NCBI GenBank assembly: GCA_030411725.1
Contig: MU839834.1
Coordinates: 248,001-312,000, forward strand
Source: Echria macrotheca
Taxonomy: Eukaryota > Ascomycota > Sordariomycetes > Sordariales > Schizotheciaceae
DNA: 64,000 nt
Direction of reading: 5' to 3'
Under the pieces are notes generated by a model that made no database searches, was not told the origin of the DNA, and was given only the letters and a program-made list of their open reading frames with translations. The translations under genes were made by a program, and so were the position numbers. Position 1 is the first letter of the stretch, and each line of letters starts with the position of its first letter. Positions 11,658 to 22,859 of the stretch are shown one piece after another.

Positions 11658-12829
11658 TCAAGCACCGGTGGCGCCTGTGACGCCGCTGGTGACGCCGCTA
11701 ACGACTCCACTAACAGGATTGCCACCGCTGAGGATGTTGCTGAGCGCGGAAAGAATGCTGTTGAGGAGACCAGGAATCAAGTTGTTACCACCAGTGACAA
11801 CTCCTGTGGTACCACCAACGGTTCCAGCAACGCCGCCAGCACCTGAACTCTTGTTAGTAATGGTCAACTAGACTCGGGTTTATGAACTGACCACTGCCAA
11901 CGTTAAGGAGACTGCTGATCAGGGACGCGACGGCATTCAGGAGGCCAGAGACCAGACCGAGACCGTTACCCATGTTGGTGAGGCCACCGACACCACCACC
12001 GAGACCACCACCGAAGAGGTTGCCGAAAATTCCGAGAGGAAGAATGGTACGCACAACATCGCCCTGCATGGTGTCACGGAGCTGTGTCAGGGGCTGGACG
12101 AGGGCGTCAATCATGGCCTGACTGTTGGCCTGGTTGGCCGCCATGATGCGCTCTGGTTGCTGTTAGCTTGTGTATTGCTTTTTGAGGGAGAGTCTTACGG
12201 ATGTTCTCAACCTGAGCCTGGACGGACTGGACGACCTGCTGAGCGGCCTGCATGTTCTGAGCGTGAGCCTCGCGACGGGTCTTCTGAGGCGCCATGTTGT
12301 CCTCCGCGACGGGCGGCTCAACAACCGGGGCTCCAACAGATCCATCCGTGGGTGCCTCAACGGGGTCCTCGACAGGCGTCTCCTCGCCATCGTCGTCACC
12401 AGGGGCTGCACGCTTCTCAGGGGCATCCTCCTCGGGCTCGGACGGTGCCGTGGGAGGAGTCATGTCGGGAGGCCCAGACGCGTCCTCGGGTGCCGCAACA
12501 GCGTCAGAGCCATCGTCCTCTGGGTCCTCGGTAGCAGGCTCGTCATCCGCCTGGTGCTGCTGGGACTGCTGCATCTGCTGAGCATGCTGCTGTTGCATAG
12601 CCATCATAGCCCGGGCAGCCTGGGCCGAGATGCCGGGGACGAGGTTGGCAGGGACCGTCGATGAATCCAGAGTAGCAGTGGGCTCAGGCGTGGATGAAGT
12701 CTCGCTGGGCTGGGGGATGGTGACATCGGGAATAGGAATGGGAACGTCCTGACGCTCAACCAGGGGGACCGCTAGGGCACCGCCCAGGAGGAGCGACAGC
12801 TGCAGAAGGCTGAGGGTAAGGTTCTTCAT
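11658..12829 (-). CDS. Secreted Ala/Gly-rich hypothetical protein
   Basis: Three exons fit in phase: 12829-12199, 12152-11892 and 11842-11658. The second intron has a perfect ACTAAC branch site. The product is about 358 aa. It opens with a clear signal peptide (MKNLTLSLLQLSLLLGGALA), then VPLVERQ, where ERQ could be a Kex2-like or signal-processing site. Residues ~30-65 are Pro/Ser/Thr-rich. A Gln/His-rich heptad-like stretch and a long acidic Pro/Glu/Asp/Ala stretch follow. The C-terminal 150 residues are Gly/Val/Leu/Ser-rich with repeated GGG, NLL and SGV patterns, giving an amphipathic glycine-rich tail. I do not recognise the family. The architecture suggests an extracellular or cell-wall-associated protein. 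The stop codon at 11658-11660 follows GVTGATGA. Confidence 0.75.
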
Positions 12830-13804
12830 TTTGAAAAGAGGTAGATTTCAAAGATTCCAATAACTGAAGCAGATGACTGGATGCTTGCGTGTCGAGTTAG
12901 GTTCAGACCAGATGCTGAGTAGGACTCGTCAAGTTTTATAGACGGCCTGAACGCAGTTTGAGATTCCCCTATGACGAAACTTCGCGAGATGGAATGGCTC
13001 GTCGAGATCCAAGACATGATTAGAAGCGTGCTGGGAATGTCAACACAGGAAGCTAATGGAAGATCACCTCAGGTCTACATACCAAGACCTTGGGGAGAGA
13101 GACGTGGAGGAGTGGTTCCCAGGGATGAAAGTCTCTGAACCAAGCCACCTGTCGGCTCGGTGACTGCATTTTAATTCCTACCAAGATTTGCTTCGACCAG
13201 AATCTGAGGATTGGGAATAGACAGAAAGCCTAAATCGGCCCGATATGATGGTGGTGAATGTCGACATTGCGGGGGAAGGAAGGGCGAATAACATACCATG
13301 CCCGAAAACTAAAGACAGCAGAGGAACGAACTTTGCATCATCGCGGGGCTTTACTTGGTTGTTTCTAGCTGCCAGGTGCCTTCGCTTCCTCAAAAACTTG
13401 CTCCGTCGAAAAGGTTTGGAAGGAGGTGCCGGATTCTACCGGAAGCTGTGCAGGTTTTTCCTCGAGACATGGAAGGAACGACACTCTCCCTGGCTGCTAT
13501 CTCAGCCCGAACCCGAATCCAAACTCCCAGTCTCCACGACAACCACTGCAGCATCTATCACCTGCATCTTACAACCATACCGTCGTTTCCCGGCGCCATC
13601 TTAACTGTTCGTGTCGGCTACAACGCGCACATCCACACCAGCACCCGCAGACATAACGCATCCCGGCCACAACAACTACAGACACACCCCGATCACCCAC
13701 TGTGCGCAAAGAACCTGGCCCACAGCCAGAGGAGACTGTTGAAGGATCAATTCCGCAGACATTCATCAGCTGCATCCCTACTCCAGCCTTCTGGCATTGC
13801 CAAG
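12830..13804. other. Intergenic region between divergent genes
   Basis: 5' flank of the secreted-protein gene (minus) and of the small frame starting at 13805 (plus). From about 13490 to 13800 the plus strand becomes CA/CT-rich, like a fungal 5' leader. No additional gene is supported. Confidence 0.45.
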
Positions 13805-14275
13805 ATGTCAGCAAACAACCAGACTACCGCCGACCGCCCTCTATGGCAATACGATCACCTGAGATACCACAACGAGCTACCCGCCAGAGGCTTCTAGGAC
13901 AGGAACCACCCCTGGCACAATCCTTGGATCCCCCCAGTGCCAATCCAACTGCCCACGCCGTCTCCACCGGCCTCACCTGCACCCATCGCGAGCATCACGG
14001 CTTCAACAGCTAATGGCACAGGCAAGATTAGCAACCCACCCACCCCACTCCAAGGCAAAACAGCGGACGAAACAACCCGGCAGCCCTTGGCGCCGGGCGA
14101 GGCTGCCGACGAGCAAGGCGAGCCCGCGAGCGGTGACCAGCTTGGGGAACAGCGCCAGGCAACGGGCGTGGACGACGACGATATCGGGCCCTGTTGTGAC
14201 CCCCGTGACTTTACTCTCGGGCAGTCCTTGGCATTTTTCTCCGTTTGGCTCTTCGTCTTGTTTCTTGCCTGGTAG
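13805..14275 (+). CDS. Small single-TM protein frame with an in-frame TAG
   Basis: An ATG in good context (GCCAAGATGTC) opens a frame of 157 codons interrupted by a single TAG at 13895-13897, after 30 codons (ending ...ELPARGF). The text on the far side continues naturally (DRNHPWHNPWIPPVPIQLP). A Pro/Ser/Thr/Glu-rich linker follows, then DIGPCCDPRDF and a C-terminal hydrophobic helix (LAFFSVWLFVLFLAW) with the stop right after it, the layout of a tail-anchored protein. Three readings are possible. It may be a nonsense mutant, with TGG (Trp) or CAG as the obvious ancestor. Translation may start at the downstream ATG at 13937 (112 aa). Or an intron may use GTCAGC at 13807 and the AG of this TAG as acceptor, in phase with an upstream frame. 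The family is not recognised. Confidence 0.4.
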
Positions 14276-14759
14276 AGCTAGAGCTCCGGTCGTAGGGTGG
14301 ATCGTGATGTGGTTGACACTGTCTTTCGAATGATGTTCAACATCCCCTGAGTAGGAGCAACGCCTGGTAGGAGGAAGGATTGCACATGGTATGGGGTCTG
14401 TCAACCAGAGGAAGAGCTTGGTGGAGGATGGAATAAGCGAGGATAGCGGTCTTCACAGGGTCTAGGTGTTATTCTTGAAGGACGAGAAGCGAAACAAAAA
14501 TATCTGTACACTTTGTTTGCCGATCGCCTGCGTCAAGGATCGGAATAGCGTAATTTCCATCTTCATGTCGACTTACAACGTCCTTGTAAAAAAAACTCTC
14601 CGAAACGTTCTTTGAGAAAACGGGGGAACAGCCTGAGTCCCCTTAAAACTGACATATCAAGCTATATGGAGCTACGTTGACCAGTTTCTGGGCTTCCATG
14701 CCCCGAGTATCGAACTGGTAATCTCGCAGGACAAGAGAGTAGAACTAAAAGTTTACACA
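14276..14759. other. Intergenic 3' flanks
   Basis: Downstream sequence of two converging genes, the small frame on plus and the ubiquitin hydrolase on minus. No gene or structured element is seen. Confidence 0.5.
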
Positions 14760-15563
14760 TCATCCCTTGACGACGGCCACACAGCTAAAGTTAACATCCC
14801 CGCCCCCGGACGTCTGCTCCAACTTGATGACCCTCCCGAGCCCCAGCTCCAGCGCTCTCGGACTCAACACGTCCTCGTCGTCCCCCAACGCACCCCGATC
14901 GACAGGTCCCAACCTGTTCCCCTCGAGCTCCCACAGCCTCCCGTTCGCCTTCACAAACGCCACGAAATGCCGCCCCAGCGCCCTGGGGTCGCCGATCTCG
15001 GGCGCCGCCGTGTCGCCCATGCTCGCCACGCTCTGGTGCGCCGCCTCGAACTCGTCCGAGTCGTAGAGCATCTGCGCCCTCGCCTCCATGGCCAGCGGGA
15101 GAGCGGCGTCGCGGAGGCGCTCGAGGGTGCTGCCGGGGATGATGTCGCCCGCGCAGGCGCCGTTGAGGGCGCTGTGGAGCAGGGCGATGGAGCCGCAGGC
15201 GTCGGGGATGGTCTGTTTGAACCAGAGGATGTCGTTGTATTTGTCGGGGACGGAGGACTGGGCGGCGGCGTGGTAGTCTGCGCCGAGCCCGGCTGCGTCT
15301 TCGGCTTGGCGGTTGGCGCGCCAGGCTGGGGTCATGGGGATGATGGTTATGAGTGCCACGGCGGGTGGTGTACCCGCCGGCAGGGATGGGGGGTCGAGGG
15401 TGTAGATGTCATGGAAGGTGATGGACTTGGGCAGGCCCAGCTTCTCAGCGAGGGCGGAGAAGACGTCGGGGTGGTTTTCTGGGTGTGTTAGCTGTGGTTC
15501 AACTCCTCAATGCAGGACAGAATGTTGGAAGAGCTCACCGAGAATCCGAAAGTGCTTCGACAT
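14760..15563 (-). CDS. yuh1: Ubiquitin carboxyl-terminal hydrolase, UCH-L family
   Basis: Cysteine protease of peptidase family C12 that removes small adducts from the ubiquitin C-terminus. Exon 1 (15563-15539) gives MSKHFRIL. After one intron, exon 2 (15478-14760) continues ENHPDVFSALAEKLGL; together 247 aa, close to yeast Yuh1 and human UCHL3. The catalytic Cys lies in FKQTIPDACGSIALLHS, with the oxyanion Gln just before it. The catalytic His is in RHFVAFV and the Asp in LEGNRLGPVDRG. No UBP domain or C-terminal extension is present, so it is not a UCH37/BAP1 type. The short first exon is set by a GTGAGC donor and a CCCAG acceptor that restore Glu across the junction. It is expected to be cytosolic. 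Confidence 0.93.
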
Positions 15564-15851
15564 CTTGGCAGCTACTCAATTGCAGCTTGGAATGGTAGAA
15601 CCAAATACCTACCGCAAACGAACCGAAACTTCTGACTGAGGAAAGCAAATCAACTTTAAATGCCCCCTCTCAGGGTTGGAGGATGATGCGTCCCCAAAGC
15701 TGCCTGCGGTCTCCAATCACACCTGATTCGCTGTTGCCTCTTGCCAGTCCCGCACAATGACAACGCCATGCCAAGCTTTCCCCAATATGCCCAACACGAA
15801 GACAATTCGTATCTCACAAACATGCGACTTCCGTTTGCTGATCGCGGCCGT

Positions 15852-16893
15852 CTAGTCATCCAGCTCCCGTCCAAAGTCAATAAGCCTTAGCCTCATAGCA
15901 TCCTTGGGGTGAAACTCTGCGACTTTCGACCTCACAAGAAACCTGGCTGCCGCCGATTCCCTGTCCACTCTGACATAGGCGGCCGAGCTGTCACCGCCAG
16001 ACTCCATGGTCTGGTTGAGAAGCTGCTCGATGAGGTCTCGCATCTCGCTGCCGGCCGCAGATGCCTCGTCTCTGTCGCGTTTCCTCTTTCCCTTTGCCTC
16101 TTGCGGCTCCGAGGCACCTCCCCAAATCTCGTCAATCCGTCTCTGGCGTTTATCGTCGTCTGGATTTTCCTTGGCCTTCTTCAGCTTGCCATGTGCGCTG
16201 AATCCAGCACTCAGCTCATCCGGATCAATTTCCGTCAGATCACCAACCACCGGACCGCCAAGCTCCTCTGCAGCCAGCATGGACGCGAGGTGGTTCTCGA
16301 TAAACCAGTCCAGCGACTTCATCAGGCTTGCTGTCTGCTGGTCATAGTGCTTTTTTTGCTGTTTTAGCTCGGCAGCTTTCTCCTTAGCAAGCTGCTCGGG
16401 CGTCTTCTCTTCTTTCGTTTCCAGCTCCTCGCGTAGAGATGCTATTCGCTTTTGCAAAGCGGCCTGAAGATCGCGCTGTTCCTTCACACCCAGCTGCTCG
16501 GCTTCAACACGCTTCTTCGTCTGGTCCAGAGTGACTGCGGAAGACGCCACATATGCATTTGTCTCCTCGGTAGTCTGATGAGCTTTCTGGAGAGCCAGCA
16601 ATGCCGGCAAGACGGAACCTCTCGACGGCAAGAAGGGTTCTGAAGCCGCGACCTCATTATAGGCCTTGATCATTATCTCCAGGGAGTCCACAGCAGAGAG
16701 ATCGGCATCTGGAACGCGGCTAGCAGTAGCCCTGACCTAAGCAAGTCAATATGATATTATAATGGTGGTTTTGAGCACCTACTCGTTTCACTGCCTCTTC
16801 CGCTTCGGCGATAGCGCTCGTCAACTCTCTGAGAGTAAAATCCAGGTCGGCCTTGTAGACGTCGCCCGGAAGACTCGTGACACCCTCCATCAT
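15852..16893 (-). CDS. Coiled-coil protein, probable CENP-K/Sim4 kinetochore subunit
   Basis: Two exons (16893-16783 and 16736-15852) give about 331 aa. The N-terminal ~90 residues are mixed helical. Residues ~95-170 are strongly coiled-coil (Gln/Lys/Glu-rich with repeated QKRIASLREELE-like heptads). A basic KGKRKRDRDE segment follows. The last 60 residues contain AYVRVDRESAAARFLVRSKVAEFHPKDAMRLRLIDF. This echoes the C-terminus of CENP-K, where a YVxID... stretch is followed by HPEDPxRIRL. CENP-K/Sim4 is a member of the constitutive centromere network. Three ACGCGT sites within 240 bp upstream fit a cell-cycle gene. The assignment rests on this C-terminal resemblance only; another coiled-coil nuclear protein remains possible. 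Confidence 0.6.
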
Positions 16894-18168
16894 GACAGCC
16901 GAATTCGCGATGAATAAACCTCTGGTTGCGTCCTAAGGTGCTGCCGAGTCATGCGGGACGCGTAAAAGTCAAGCAAGCCAATTGCTAAAATCGCTGCGGG
17001 ACGCGTTGCAGCCCCAGCAGTAAACGGTGTTCCAGTGACCAGACCCGCGAAATCACGGGTGCACGCATACACAGTATGGTAGTAATTAAGCAAATAACCG
17101 TATTTCTGGTGCCGAGAATAGAGTCAAGCGACGCGTGTGATTGATGAAGTTGCCCAGGCTAAATGGCCGTAAATGCCCAGGAATCTGGGTCGACACACTG
17201 CCGGGCCGCCAAGAAGCCAGTAGTCAGCTGGTGGCGGCCCACGCCACCAAGTCCGGCAAGGCTGCAGCTGTGGATCTTTCGCTGCATTGGTTTCATCAAC
17301 CTTCTCCCCTCCGCATTCCCAAACCTCTTCGAGACAACCATTGACCCCCATCGACCCCGTCCCTTCCCTTCTTCTCGTCCCCCAGTGGGATCCCTCAGGC
17401 CTGCCACGAACGTCTCAAGCCAATCCGTCTCTTCATTCGCAGCCTGTTTTTCACTTGTTTGTCGCGAGACGCGATCGACCCAAGCCGCCAGCGAATTTCT
17501 TCGGGCCACACGTCTCCTTGCCACCACGGCTACCCGCATCCTTTGCCTGGCCCCAGAGCCGCTCACCGGCGCGGACTGACGAGTTTGCATCGCTGCCTCC
17601 CACGGAATCCCAGCTGTTCGGCCGGCGGGTGATTAGGAAGAAAGGACTCGTGTTTGCCGGTTTGACGGGCAAAGGTTTGAGATAGTACCAAAGACTGCTT
17701 GATCCAGAAAAGCTGCCTCACCTCCTCCCTCACCTCAACCTCACTCACCGCCCGCCACCATCACCACCTCCTTGTTTTTTTCTCTCTCTTGACCTCAGGC
17801 CCGTTTGCGCGTCGCGTCCTCTCGACCGGTCATTACCACAACTTCACACCAGCTCTTCGCAACTCGTTGCGCTGCGTTGGTTTGCACCTCAGAATCAGAC
17901 TCCGTCGTTACACGCCTCAACACACACAAAGCTACTCGCCCCTCGCGCGTGGTATACCCGAACCCTCCTTCCTCGACTCACCATTCCAAGTGCGACCCCG
18001 ATCCTTCGTCCAGCACCTGCCCGATCCAACACCACACTGCACCAGCACGTTTTCCTTCGAAAACCCCTAGGTGTACATAAAGACAGAAAGACGAGAACTC
18101 AATTGAAACATTTCGACTCGAACAAGGCGGTTCGCTCCGAAACGTGAATCCACGCACAACTAACCACA
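16894..18168. promoter_or_regulatory. Divergent promoter region, kinetochore candidate / KH protein
   Basis: This 1.3-kb spacer separates two head-to-head genes. The left third holds three MluI-box motifs (ACGCGT at 16958, 17001 and 17131). From about 17690 to 18168 the plus strand is CT- and CA-rich, typical of a long fungal 5' leader for the KH gene. Frames of 70-140 codons at 17.1-17.7 kb overlap on both strands and have no domain. Confidence 0.5.
16958..17136. promoter_or_regulatory. Cluster of three ACGCGT (MCB-like) sites
   Basis: ACGCGT occurs at 16958-16963, 17001-17006 and 17131-17136, that is 65-240 bp upstream of the kinetochore-candidate start at 16893. In fungi MBF binds this hexamer at G1/S genes. 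Binding here is inferred, not shown. Confidence 0.5.
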
Positions 18169-19702
18169 ATGTCCGCCTCACCGCAAACCCACCAATCCGT
18201 CAAGCGGCCTCTCGAGGAGGTTTCGTCGCCCTCGCGCAACGAGCAGCCCGATGCTAAACGTCCGGCACTTGATAAGTTTGTCAAGGACGAATCAGAGGCC
18301 AAGTCGCCAACCGCAGACCACAACGGCGAGAGCACGCCGGTAGCCCCCGCTGCTTCGGAGAACACAAATGGGACCCAGAAGACAAACGGAGAAAAGTCTG
18401 AGGTCCAGGACAGCCAGGGCGACACAGTCGTTCCAGATGCCGTCGAGCACAAGTCAACAGCCAGCGTCACCGGCACCGCGCAGGTCCCCACGACCACTTC
18501 GTCCAACTCGCACGACGAGACCGCTTGGATCCATGTCCGCTCCGTGATTTCAAGCCCAGAGGCAGCCACCATCATCGGCAAGGGCGGCGAGAATGTGTCC
18601 AAGATCCGCCAACTCTCAAACGCCAAGTGCACTGTGAGTGACTACCAGAAGGGTGCCGTCGAGCGTATCCTCACCGTGAGTGGTAATGTCGAGTCTGTCG
18701 CCAAGGTTAGTATTTGTCTGAGTTGCTTGTTCTCTACTAATACGATTAGGCTTTTGGGCTCATCATCCGAACACTGAACAATGAGCCGCTGAGCGAGCCT
18801 TCGAATCCGCATTCCAAGACTTACCCCCTTCGCCTTCTGATTCCGCACGTGCTCATTGGAAGCATCATCGGCAAGGGTGGTGCTCGTATTAAGGAGATCC
18901 AAGAAGCGTCGGGCGCGCGTCTGAATGCGTCCGATTCATGCCTTCCGTTGTCGACTGAGCGCTCTCTTGTCGTTATGGGTGTTGCTGATGCTGTCCACAT
19001 CGCAACCTACTATGTAGGCAGCACACTGTTGGAGCAGCTCAATGAGCGTTTTGGAGGCCCCGCTGCGTCGGCGTATGCGACTCGAAGTGGTGGTCCGGCT
19101 GGTGCGGTTCCTGGTGGCATGCAGGTCATTCCGTATGCTCCACAGCCTGCCGGGGGCAGCTATGGCAGCCAGGAGCATTACAACCGCGGTCGCCCCGGCG
19201 TGCGATCGCATCACATGCCCCCTCACCAACAGTATGCTCCGCAATACGGACATCCCCAGCAAGTGCCTGTCAACCCCGCCATGCCACCGCAGTACGGTGG
19301 CCATGCTGCTGGCGGTTACGGCGGCGCTCCTCATGTGCCACCCCAGCATGCCGGACACGCCGGGCCTCAGCCGCATGCCGGACCTCACGGACAGCCTATG
19401 CCCGGCGGCGCGGTGAGTGGCGCCGCGCTCACTCAGCAGATCTACATCCCCAACGATATGGTCGGCGCCATCATTGGCAAGGGTGGACAAAAGATCAACG
19501 AGATTCGACAAATTAGCGGCAGTGTGATCAAGATCAACGAGCCTCAAGACAATAGTAACGAGAGGCTGGTGACGATTACGGGAACCGAGGAGTGCAACCG
19601 GATGGCGCTGTATTTGCTGTATTCTCGACTTGGTGAGTCTTCGGGTCTTCTTATTCGGTGCAAGCTCTAACAAGCGCAGAAACGGAGAAGCATCGTGTTT
19701 AG
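18169..19702 (+). CDS. Triple KH-domain RNA-binding protein (Rnc1/PBP2/hnRNP K-like)
   Basis: Three exons (18169-18705, 18750-19632, 19680-19702) give about 480 aa. The N-terminal 110 residues are polar and disordered with KRPLEE and DAKRPA motifs that could serve as nuclear localisation signals. Three KH domains follow, each with the GXXG loop in IIGKGG: ATIIGKGGENVSKIRQL (KH1, ~residue 140), SIIGKGGARIKEIQ (KH2, ~215) and AIIGKGGQKINEIRQ (KH3, ~430). KH2 and KH3 are separated by a long Gly/Pro/His/Gln-rich linker. This arrangement matches fission yeast Rnc1 and yeast Pbp2/Hek2, which bind mRNA 3' regions and influence stability or localisation. The last exon is only 23 nt, encoding the end of E-T-E-K-H-R-V. 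It is chosen because GTGAGT and CGCAG junctions restore the frame. Confidence 0.93.
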
Positions 19703-20430
19703 CGGTCATGGCTTGATGATGTCCGAGTCTATTCGACGGCGTTTTCGGGTGGTCAGGACAAGAAAGAAAAGCGCCAGCGGTATTATCCAATCCACCAGCG
19801 CGGGTTATTGGTATTTGAGTTCATAGCACACTGCCTCAGCCTTGTAATGACACGCGTTACCTTGCCCTGCGATCCTTGCACTGCCTGTCATTGCCCTCCG
19901 TTGCCTGTCCGACCTGCTCTGTCTTTTCGTCGCTCGCCCGTTGCCCATGCACCGCCTCGACCATGAACTCTCCACATGCAACCCTGCCCTCAATCCGATC
20001 CTGTCCCAGTTCGACCCCAGCACGCTGAATTCCGTCCATATTTGATGCTAATGTGCTTCAAGATAGACACGTCGAGAATGGACTAAGCACACTGGAGGAC
20101 AAGGAGGTTATAAAAACCGGTACGTGGATTTAAGAGTTGACAATCTGCTAACATGGGAATTGTACACTGTACTTGGGCACCCTTGCTTGCCTGACGCCTT
20201 CCAGAGCTCCCGCGAGTCATTCATATCCCATCCCCACCCACCCATCCTTTGGACGGCATTACTGTAATGGATTTTCCGTACTGACACATTTCTCTGTCAC
20301 CCATACTGTCCTGTCCTGCAAGCCTGCCATCTTGGTTCAATCTTTATATCCCATTTCGCCTCACCTCCTCCCCATATCATCACCACCCTAACCTTGTATA
20401 AAGAAATATGACGGTTGTTGGAAAGGAAGT
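19703..20430. other. Intergenic 3' flanks of convergent genes
   Basis: Downstream sequence of the KH gene and of the small minus-strand gene. No gene is supported. The frame at 19805-20039 minus is Arg/Ser-rich and has no features. Confidence 0.5.
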
Positions 20431-20824
20431 TTACTTGGACGAAGAAGAGGAGGTAGTTCCGTACACCCAGCTATTTTGTATCAGCATCAGTAATATAAAT
20501 GGTTGGAAAAGAGACAAACTTGTTCCACATCTGGCCGATAAAGCCGCTCTTGGGCTTCTGGTCGCTCATGCTCTGGCGGCGGGCGATCGAGATTGGGTCG
20601 TCCTTGCGCTTCTGGGCCGTGAGGCCTTCGAAGAGGCCCTGGGACGCCTTTATATGTGTTTCTGTTAGTTTGTGTGTGTACGGAGGGAGGTATGGTATGG
20701 AGAAGGGGAAACGTACCCGCCGTTGGGAGGTCGAGGTGGAGGTTGATCCCGTCGACGAGGTCGAGTCGGAACGCTCGGAGCGGAAGGGGGAGGTGGTGGT
20801 GTTCGTGTTGGGGGAAGAGGACAT
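20431..20824 (-). CDS. Small Ser-rich hypothetical protein with MWNN C-terminus
   Basis: Best model: exons 20824-20717, 20647-20520 and 20470-20431, giving 91 aa. Residues 1-36 are Ser/Thr-rich and end QRR. The middle is ASQGLFEGLTAQKRKDDPIS, then ARRQSMSDQKPKSGFIGQMW. Small ascomycete proteins with an ARRxS motif and a terminal (F/I)GxMWN stretch are common, but I know no function. The RRQS motif could be a PKA-type phosphosite. The last intron is 49 nt (GTTTGT donor, CTGAT branch, ATAG acceptor) and gives the end NNWVYGTTSSSSSK. Retaining it gives NKFVSFPTIYITDADTK with a stop at 20471, so either end could be real. It is divergent from the dUTPase gene 2 kb away. Confidence 0.7.
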
Positions 20825-22859
20825 TGTGATGGTCTCTCAAGGAAGAAGTGTGTAGACTGGTTGGTGATTAAGTCGAGGTAGGTTGATTAATCTCCTTGGT
20901 GTCGTTTGTTCGGGTTATTAGAGAAGTCTGATTTCTGGATTTTCAGTCTCCGGGTAAGAAGAAGAAGGGGAGAAGATGGTCGTGCTTATAATCGAATAGC
21001 TGGGGGATGGAACAAAGGCGAAGTCGGCCCTTTCCTCATTTTTGAAAAGGTAAGTACCTACCTCGTTGGTTTGTTGCTTGTTGCTGTCTGCTGGGCTGTT
21101 GTTGCTTATCAATCACACCACTCCCCCTTTTCTTTCGTCTTCACAATTCAACTGTGTGTCGTCAGGTCGTCAGGTCGGTACAACAAACCGTTCGATTGTA
21201 TACTGGGGATTCGAATGATCAAATGAGGAGGAGAGAGAGATGTGTAAGATGGGGAAGATGGGAGGACAAAAGGAAGCGGGGTTAAGACGACCAGCTCAAG
21301 ATATGGTTTGGTTATGTGTGTTGTTGCCGGGTGTCAATCACTCCGTGACACACACAGAATTGCCAGTCTGCCAGCTGTTTTTCTCTCCAAGTGTTATTAC
21401 CACCGACATACGTACGGCACAGTGTACACAGCACAAACCGGTTGGTGATCCCATTATGACTTCACGCCAATGAGAGAGGAGAGAGAGAAGGGACTGACCG
21501 ACGGCTGCAGGTTAGGTAGGTACGGATACCTTGTCCTGAACACCGCAGATGATAGAGAACCACAGAACCAGTGGTGGTCCGATGATCAACCCCGCTCCTC
21601 AAGACTCATGGGCTGATTTCTTGTCTATACAGTACTTACAAATAGAGAGAAAAATGGAGATTACCTACCTACGGGGTGTATGATTCTCGGGTTTAAAAAG
21701 GGTTCTTTGTTCAATTACATCATCCCGCCTCTCCCCCCTCTGGATAACATCGCCCCGATGGAGATGCCCACAGAGTAAATCAGGCCATCGGGATCGAGTC
21801 CTTTTCAGAGAGAGCGAGAGACAGAGAAAACACGATGTCGAAGCTGCCCTCCCCCCGCTTCAGCCCAAGGGATCGTCGGTCGGGGTTGCAGGGTTCCCCG
21901 AGGTGTGTCTAGTGTACCGGTACGTATATCTCAAGTCGGCTTGCGGCGGAAGTGCCGGACGGAGCGTCAGCGAGATGCATAAAAATGCGGGGGTGGGGCT
22001 GCTGCTGTTTAGAACTAGCTTTGAGCTTGGCACAAGTGACAAGCAAGCAAGCAGAGATGATGTGGGATCGCATTACGACGACAAGATCTCACAAACATTG
22101 TCTGCTGAAATAGCTAGCTAGCTATGCAAGGAATGTGCTGTTTTTTGGTGGGGACACGGCTGTAAATGTATCTTTAGATCCGTCTTGCAAAAATAGGTGG
22201 CCCCTAGTCATGTCATGCCAGAATCCCCGTGGGGTCTGATCGATATTTTGATGGGTGCATACACTTATGTCTTTCACCTCAAAAACGACATCTAGTAGCT
22301 CTAGAACTACAATATCTTGCCTTTGAACCGATGAGCAGAACTTGGGAGACTGCGGATGGAGAGGTCGGCCGTTCCAAAGCGTCTCGAGTCGGAGATTGTT
22401 AGCGTTTTTGTGAGAGAGCAGCTTCTCAGAAAGAAAATGGGTTCCGATCCAGAGAGCCATGTAGCATATTTTGTCCTTCAGTATGATTTACAGACACACC
22501 GATCTCTCAATGAGCCATGACGGGATAGCCCAAGTGATCAAGGATAATATTTTTTATCGCACCTAGAAGCATTGAACTGTTTGCCTGTAACTCCGGCGAC
22601 TGCTTCTTCTCCCTATGGAGCCAGTATCATTCCCGGGTCCTCAGTGAATTGACCAATCACTACCCCTGCAGCTCCATTAAGCCCCCCGAAACGCGTCGCG
22701 TCACCCAGGCGCGTCTCTCAGCACTCCTCCTCCCTTTCCATTCTCCCCACCATCTTCTTACCTCCACCATCCTAACTTTTTCAACCCAACACAATTCATC
22801 GCAAACCACCACCCAACACACCCACAACCGTCTTCCCTTCCTCTCATCCAGAAAAAACC
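20825..22859. other. 2-kb intergenic region
   Basis: No gene is seen between the small minus-strand gene and dUTPase. GA-rich tracts occur at 21225-21240, 21470-21490 and 21805-21830. The right end (from ~22700) is a pyrimidine-rich leader of the dUTPase gene. Confidence 0.5.
22691..22701. promoter_or_regulatory. MCB-like site in dUTPase promoter
   Basis: ACGCGTCGCGT overlaps a perfect ACGCGT (22691-22696) with an inverted ACGCGA, about 165 bp upstream of the dUTPase start. MBF-type control would suit an S-phase gene. Confidence 0.45.

Noticed and set aside
18936..19790. 284-codon minus-strand frame
   Set aside because: Antisense to the KH gene; no family features.
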